From: Chamaecrista fasciculata
Taxonomy: Eukaryota; Streptophyta; Magnoliopsida; Fabales; Fabaceae
Direction: 5' to 3'
Length of the DNA stretch: 64,000 nt
Assembly (NCBI GenBank): GCA_003254925.1
Contig: QANZ01013726.1
Location: forward strand, 73,842 to 137,841
The position numbers and the translations under genes were made by a program. The notes below the pieces were generated by a model. That model was not told where the DNA came from and searched no databases. It saw only the letters and a program-made list of their open reading frames with translations. Each line of letters starts with the position of its first letter. Position 1 is the stretch's first letter. Positions 59,239 through 64,000 of this stretch are shown piece after piece.

Positions 59239-59859
59239 AACAAGCTAATGACTCAAATAGTGGATTATTGATGTTCTTTCACTCTAATAATGATTTGGTC
59301 CATCGACAGCAACAAGTAATCGAACTAGTCAATTTAGGGCGATATCGTTTCGACCCAAAAACAAAAACAAGGTGCTATTGTGGACATAGGAAAGCCCACG
59401 GAACCATGTTATACAATAGACAAGGCCCAAATCATCTGTTAATTAGGAATAAAAATACTGGAAGAAAAAAATACTATATAATAGGAAGAGTAATAGGAAT
59501 AGACTATATAATAGGAAGAAAAAAAATACTATTTTTATTTAAAGTTAACCCAACAATGATTTAATATTAAACTATGTGACAAAAAAACACAGATTTATTG
59601 CAAGATCTATAACGGAGGAAAACGTCTACTTTACAGCCAGCAAGGCTTTTTTTTTTTTTCAAAATTATGTTGTTTAATTTTAAGCATTAGAAGAAGGAAA
59701 GAGCTATTTACAATAACGTATTGAAATATATATATATATACACACACATATACATATATTTCTAAAAGAATTAAGAATGAGGAAAATTTGTTTTCATGAC
59801 ATAACTTTTGTTTAGTTTCAACAATTTGACACTAAATTGATAAATATAATTTTCTCTAT

Positions 59860-60060
59860 TTATATCCCCAGTCCCCTCATATTGAGAATGTTAAGTATGG
59901 TCATAATAGAAAAAATAAGATTAGGCATTAGTGTATCAGAGAAAAAAGATGAGGTAACTCTTGTTAAAAAGAAATTAATTGAAACACATTTTAGGTGGTT
60001 TAAAAATGTTCAAAGAAGGGTTTAAAAGCTCTGATAAAGTGAATCAAATGTGTGATAGCT
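59860..60060 (+). mobile_element. LINE remnant, reverse-transcriptase C-terminal region
   Basis: The frame reads VIIEKIRLGISVSEKKDEV then KLIETHFRWFKNVQRRV, which resembles the conserved LINE segment of type KIRN..IGVAPIEEKMRE and RLRWFGHVxRRP. The rest of the element is not recognisable. It is short and decayed. Confidence 0.55.
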
Positions 60061-60273
60061 TAATAAATAATTCGAAGAATGGAAAGACAAAAAAAAATAT
60101 TTGAAAAAATTTATCTATTAATAATCTAAATAGTCGAAATATGTCAAAATAAAATACGGTGAAACCAATTGATTCATATAATTGACCTTACTTATATAAA
60201 AAAAAATTATTGTTGTTGTATGGTTCATATTTTTATAAGAATTAATAATATTTCAATCTAGTTATTAAATATA

Positions 60274-60685
60274 GGTTAAAGTGCACTTTTATTCCATAAT
60301 TTTAGCAAAGGTTTCAATTTGATCTCACAACTCTTTTTGTTGCAATTTTGATCCCTTAACTTTTGGAAACGCCTCATCGTTGGTCCTAAGTTGATTTTCA
60401 TCTATTTTTTATTATTAAAGATGATATGACATAATGAGTTGAATGATGACGTGGCAAATATGAGTGAAGTTGATTTAACGGCAGATAATTGATAGAAATC
60501 AGCTTGAGACCAATGATGAGATGTTTTCAAAAGTTATGGGATTAAGATTGCAACAGAAAATGTTATAAGACCAAATTGAGACCTTTGCCAAAGTTATAGG
60601 ACCAAAATTGCAACAAAAAAAGTTATGGGACCAAATTGAGACTTTTACCAAAGTTATGGAACCAAAAGTACACTTTAGCCTTAAA
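60274..60685. mobile_element. TIR element (family D), complete
   Basis: Left AGGTTAAAGTGCACTTTTATTC and right GGAACCAAAAGTACACTTTAGCC are imperfect inverted ends. Inside, CAATTTGATCTCACAACT is mirrored by a repeated GACCAAATTGAGAC. It is the same family as the element in the PIP2 intron at 12059-12442. Confidence 0.65.
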
Positions 60686-60886
60686 TATATGTTTTAGATT
60701 TTAATTTTTAGAAAGTAGTTAATCACCTTCCTCTTCTTCTTCTGTTATTAATCAACGAAGTCCATTTTTACCAAAAAAGAAAAAAAGAAGTCCATCTTTC
60801 ATTTTTGACATGCACATGACATGTGAGTGAATATTCCTGAATTGTCCATAAAAGGGAAAAAAAAAAAGTGTTTTTAAAGTTTTTAG

Positions 60887-61040
60887 TTTGCGAACGTGTT
60901 GGTTTTACATACGACGATGTGACTGGTACCTGGCAAGAAAATGATAGAAATTGGGTATCACATAATTTTGATATTTTTGGCTCAAAAATCAAAAGCAGTG
61001 CAGCAAGTTTCTTCAGTTTTCTTGGATTGCAAAGCACTCA
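60887..61040 (+). pseudogene. Exon-like fragment of an unknown gene
   Basis: Preceded by a splice-acceptor-like AAGTTTTTAG and followed by CAG|GTAGTATTG, it stays open for about 51 codons with a protein-like composition (VGFTYDDVTGTWQENDRNW, then SHNFDIFGSKIKSSAASFF). I do not recognise it and find no neighbouring exon. It could be a captured or stranded exon. A repeat and a 79-N gap follow. Confidence 0.35.
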
Positions 61041-61043
61041 GGT

Positions 61044-61215
61044 AGTATTGTCAAAACGGGCCAACCCGACCCAAACGGGTTGGCCCGCTGCGGGTTCAGT
61101 TTATGCGGGCCGAGCCGGGTTGGCCCGTTTTGAGAACGGGCCAGTATTTTCATAGCCCGACTCGTTTTAGTGCGGGTTTGCGGGGCCCGTCAACCCACTT
61201 TGTTTTTTTTTTTTT
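61044..61215. repeat. GGGCC-rich repeat element cut by a sequence gap
   Basis: AACGGGCCAACCCGACCC, GGGTTGGCCCGCTGCGGG and GGGCCGAGCCGGGTTGGCCC are permuted words like those of common plant hAT-type non-autonomous elements. The element runs into a T run and then 79 Ns (61216-61294), so its right end is not seen. Confidence 0.6.
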
Positions 61216-61294
61216 NNNNNNNNNNNNNNNNNNNNNNNNNNNNNNNNNNNNNNNNNNNNNNNNNNNNNNNNNNNNNNNNNNNNNNNNNNNNNNN
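61216..61294. other. Sequence gap (79 Ns)
   Basis: The gap is flanked by a T run on the left and an A run on the right. The open frame crossing it is not meaningful. Confidence 0.99.
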
Positions 61295-61609
61295 AAAAAA
61301 AAAATTAATCATCATATAGTTAAGTTTTGTATTCGAACTTAAACTTTTTTAAAAAATATTATAATAAATTAATTTTTATTAATATAAAACTTATAGAAAT
61401 TTTAAAATAATGATAAATACAAATATTATTAAATTATATATATGTATAAAATTTTTATCTATAAAAAAAATTATATTTTTTAAATATACAAAGTTTGGGA
61501 TATTTTATTTTCTATACAAAAGATATATTTATTATTACTGATATATAATAAGTTGTTTAACTCCTTAATCACATATCTTTTATGAATAAAATTTTTACAT
61601 CAATAACGA

Positions 61610-61994
61610 AAATAAATGGCAAAAGTGTTAATTTCGTCCTCAAACTTTATATCAATTGTCAATTTCGTCCTCATTCTTTTGTTGCGGTCAATTTCATCCC
61701 TAATATTTTAAATTTTGGTCAATTTTATCTTTTGACTAACTTATTTCAATAAATTAACGACAGACCGCATCCTATTTTTTAATCTGAGTTAGGATTTAAG
61801 TTTTTTTTTCTATCAATTTTACATTACATATCATTGGCCGCGTAGATTATGTCGTTAATATTTGACTAAAGTAAGAACAAAGAATAAAATTGACCAAAAT
61901 GTGAAACATTATCGACAAAATTGATAGCAAAAGAATATTGAAGACGAAATTGACCGTTAGTGTAAAGTTTGAAGATAAAGTTAATGTTTTTGCG
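61610..61994. mobile_element. TIR element (family H), complete
   Basis: Left AAATGGCAAAAGTGTTAATT with TTCGTCCTCAAACTTTA is matched at the right by AAGTTTGAAGATAAAG and TTAATGTTTTTGCGCT, and inner arms CAATTTCGTCCTCATTCTTT and AAAGAATATTGAAGACGAAATTG also pair. It ends immediately before the SINE at 61996. Confidence 0.6.
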
Positions 61995-61995
61995 C

Positions 61996-62180
61996 TAACA
62001 AAGATTGACCCAGTTGGTAAGAAGTCAACTCATAACCCACAAAGTCATGAGTTTGAATCTCACTGCGATATGAGGGCCTTGTGGGTAGCGACCTGCCTCT
62101 GTAAGCGTTCATAGAGGCATGTCCTGGCTTAGGTGAGCTTCAGGAGTCCAACTTAGCTAAACTTTTTCTTACCAACAAAA
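61996..62180 (+). mobile_element. tRNA-derived SINE, second copy
   Basis: It starts TAACAAAGATTGACCCAGTTGG with an A-box-like GACCCAGTTGGTAAG and a B-box-like TGAGTTTGAATCTCACT. The body shares CCACAAAGTCATGAGTTTGA, GTTCATAGAGGCATG and CTAAACTTT with the copy at 7970-8157. It ends near TTTTTCTTACCAAC. Confidence 0.75.
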
Positions 62181-62728
62181 AGAAAAATCATGTTTTTGCC
62201 AAAATAAATTTAATGTCCTTGTATGTTATGAAGTAACTCATTATTATTATTTTTTTTTTGTAAGAGAAGTAACTCATTATTAATTATACTAATATTTGTT
62301 AACTTAAATATGTACCCTTTAAATCATTCATAGTTTGACATCCTTGGAAATCGAAATTAAAAGATTATAATTACCCTTTTTACAGCATAATATGATGACA
62401 ACAGCTTGTTTCAATAATCAATAATCATCATTTCCGCAAAGATGAATTGTCTTCAGAGAAAGAACTACTCTTTTATTTCTCCTTTGAGGTGATGGATAAA
62501 ATATTAAAACTGTAATTAACAGGCTTTCATTAAAAAAAAAATTAATAATACATCCAAAGGAAAATTTGAACCAAGGCATTATTAACAATTAACAAAGTAA
62601 GCAAAAGCGATAAGCGAGAAAAGCTGTAATCCGTATTAACATTCTGGACCGAAACTTTATCCAAGAATTTCTCTTTCTTCTCCCTCACTTCGTTTCTGTG
62701 CCTCTGGCTACTTCTTCACATAGAAGCC
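62181..62728. other. Intergenic DNA and probable leader of the next gene
   Basis: No gene is seen up to about 62640. The last 80 bases are CT-rich (TTTCTCTTTCTTCTCCCTCA) and probably form the 5' UTR of the gene that starts at 62729. Confidence 0.45.
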
Positions 62729-63052
62729 ATGGATAGACTTCTGTCTTCGTCTTCGTTTTCTCCTACTTCTCTCAGGTTAAATCTCAAGCATCCTTCCACT
62801 CTCCACCCACGAGCCATTCGATTTGACCCCTCCACTTTCATTTTTCCCTCCTCACATCGTTTCGACTTTAGGCGGCCCACCTCAATTTCTTGCAAGCATG
62901 AAAACCCTTCTTCATTGTCGGCGAACACTCCCTCCTCTGATTCATCTTCACCTCGGAATAATTTTCCCTTCCTTTCTTCTTCTCCTGATTGGTCGGCGTC
63001 GAAACCCCCAATTCTCTATCAGATCACGAGCAGGGCTTTTGAAAAACCAAAG
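62729..63052 (+). CDS. First exon of a probable plastid-targeted protein (partial)
   Basis: The ATG at 62729 follows a CT-rich leader and opens 108 codons, ending CCAAAG|GTATGTG, a good donor at phase 0. The N-terminus MDRLLSSSSFSPTSLRLNL is rich in Ser, Arg and Leu and poor in acidic residues, typical of a chloroplast transit peptide. Further on it reads SISCKHENPSS (a possible cleavage region), a Ser/Pro-rich stretch, and PPILYQITSRAFEKPK just before the donor. I cannot name the protein from this exon. The next exon is not found before the window ends. Confidence 0.7.
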
Positions 63053-64000
63053 GTATGTGCTCTGTCGATAATTATAGATGAAGAATAATTTCTGTTAGTG
63101 GATGCTTATGTTATAGTTGCATAGATCTTGCGTGCATTTCTGGGTTTTACCCTGCTTTAGTTCTTTGTAATTAGCTATTTTTTTTTTCCCTTGTTATTTG
63201 TCCTCGTTGCATTATTGTTCCAAACCATTATTCGGCTAATTAGAGCTTAAGATTGACTAGAGAAGTTAATCCCATTAGTTTCTCTTTCGTTTATGAAGAA
63301 GTCCTTCGCCATAGAGCAATCAGATTCAGAGAATGACCTTTTGAGACCTTTGCTGTAAGATGACATTTTTATGGGGGTGGACAGTCAACTCTGTCGATAG
63401 GAAATTCCATTTGATGATTTCCATCAAATTTTAATTGGACCACTGAACTACACTTTTCGAGGCTTGTATGTTTGTTTTTGGTTCCTTTGGAAAGATGCAG
63501 AGAACATTTTTTTTGTTGTTATTTCACTATTTGGAGTACTCTAAATTGCTACTATGCAAGGTAGGAAATTGTTAGCATGGCCTCTTGTGTTATTTTTCCA
63601 GTAAAGTAATTTAATGTAGAGATGTGAATCTGTGATTACTCTTTGGTTTCAAAAATGTCTTAGAACCACCAAACAAGTAGGTTTGAATAAAAGCAAAATT
63701 GTATTTTGACCTGACTGATGCACACTCAGTCTTCCTTTGAAACTAGAATGGCCTGTTTTCTTTGGTATCCCGCAGGCCACAGGTATCCTCCTTTTTCGAG
63801 GTACTTTCTCATTCTGTCACTAAATGTGGGCAAAATGGTCTGTTTTGTGTGACTGATATATAGCAGATTCTTTGGTCGTTATAATCCAGAACCCTATTAG
63901 TTGACTAGGGCATGCGGTTGGTTTCTTGGTGGTTTTCTACTGTAACTGAAGTTGCCCTACTTTGTCGTCTTTACAGTTTTGACATTTAATAACTTGGCTC
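63053..64000 (+). other. First intron of the plastid-targeted gene
   Basis: T-rich plant intron-like sequence runs from the donor at 63053 to the end of the window. I did not find an acceptor followed by a convincing exon. Confidence 0.45.

Noticed and set aside
61103-61342. Open frame spanning the N gap
   Set aside because: It exists only because the Ns contain no stop codon.

Overview
The window is nuclear DNA of a dicot plant. It is AT-rich, the genes carry short GT-AG introns, many small inverted-repeat elements are scattered between them, and the recognisable products (a PIP2 aquaporin, a peroxisomal hydroxypyruvate reductase, a PEARLI 4 protein) are plant proteins. I cannot name the species. 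Coordinates of spliced genes were built by hand from splice sites, reading phase and family knowledge.

Layout. 1-3700: repeats and intergenic DNA, including a hAT-type MITE with an 8-bp target duplication. 3700-7270 (+): PEARLI 4-type phospholipase-like gene. 7300-11640: a SINE, several terminal-inverted-repeat (TIR) elements and an odd GC-rich block. 11648-13146 (-): PIP2 aquaporin, three exons. 16269-20820 (-): heparan-alpha-glucosaminide N-acetyltransferase-like membrane protein, 13 exons. 21000-29500: three copies of one segment, joined at single-N positions, together with two Copia fossils.

30050-53350: the most unusual part, a degenerate tandem array. Its repeated unit carries a small + strand gene (intact at 31094-31471, broken elsewhere) and a divergent SKP1-like gene on the - strand. 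The SKP1-like genes have two exons: an N-terminal POZ/Skp1 fold, then an exon that starts with the Skp1 AANYLNI-like helix but replaces the usual F-box-binding C-terminus with a linker and a single C-terminal hydrophobic helix. I read them as candidate tail-anchored SKP1-like proteins. There are three apparently complete genes, one partial, two damaged and two small fragments. A TIR element of about 1.1 kb carrying a host-like gene (a Pack-MULE candidate) and a 30-bp GC-rich minisatellite sit inside the array.

53617-57199 (-): peroxisomal hydroxypyruvate reductase (HPR1-type), 13 exons, with the SKL targeting signal alone on a tiny last exon and a TIR element in the preceding intron. 57600-62700: repeats, a retroposon with 15-bp target duplications, a LINE remnant, a second SINE and a 79-N gap. 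62729 onward (+): first exon of a gene with a plastid-transit-like N-terminus that continues past the window.

The ordinary genes show no operon-like link to each other. HPR1 acts in photorespiration, the aquaporin in plasma-membrane water flow. Single Ns at 10521, 12485, 24608, 27278 and 44020 look like contig joins, and the structure around them should be trusted less.
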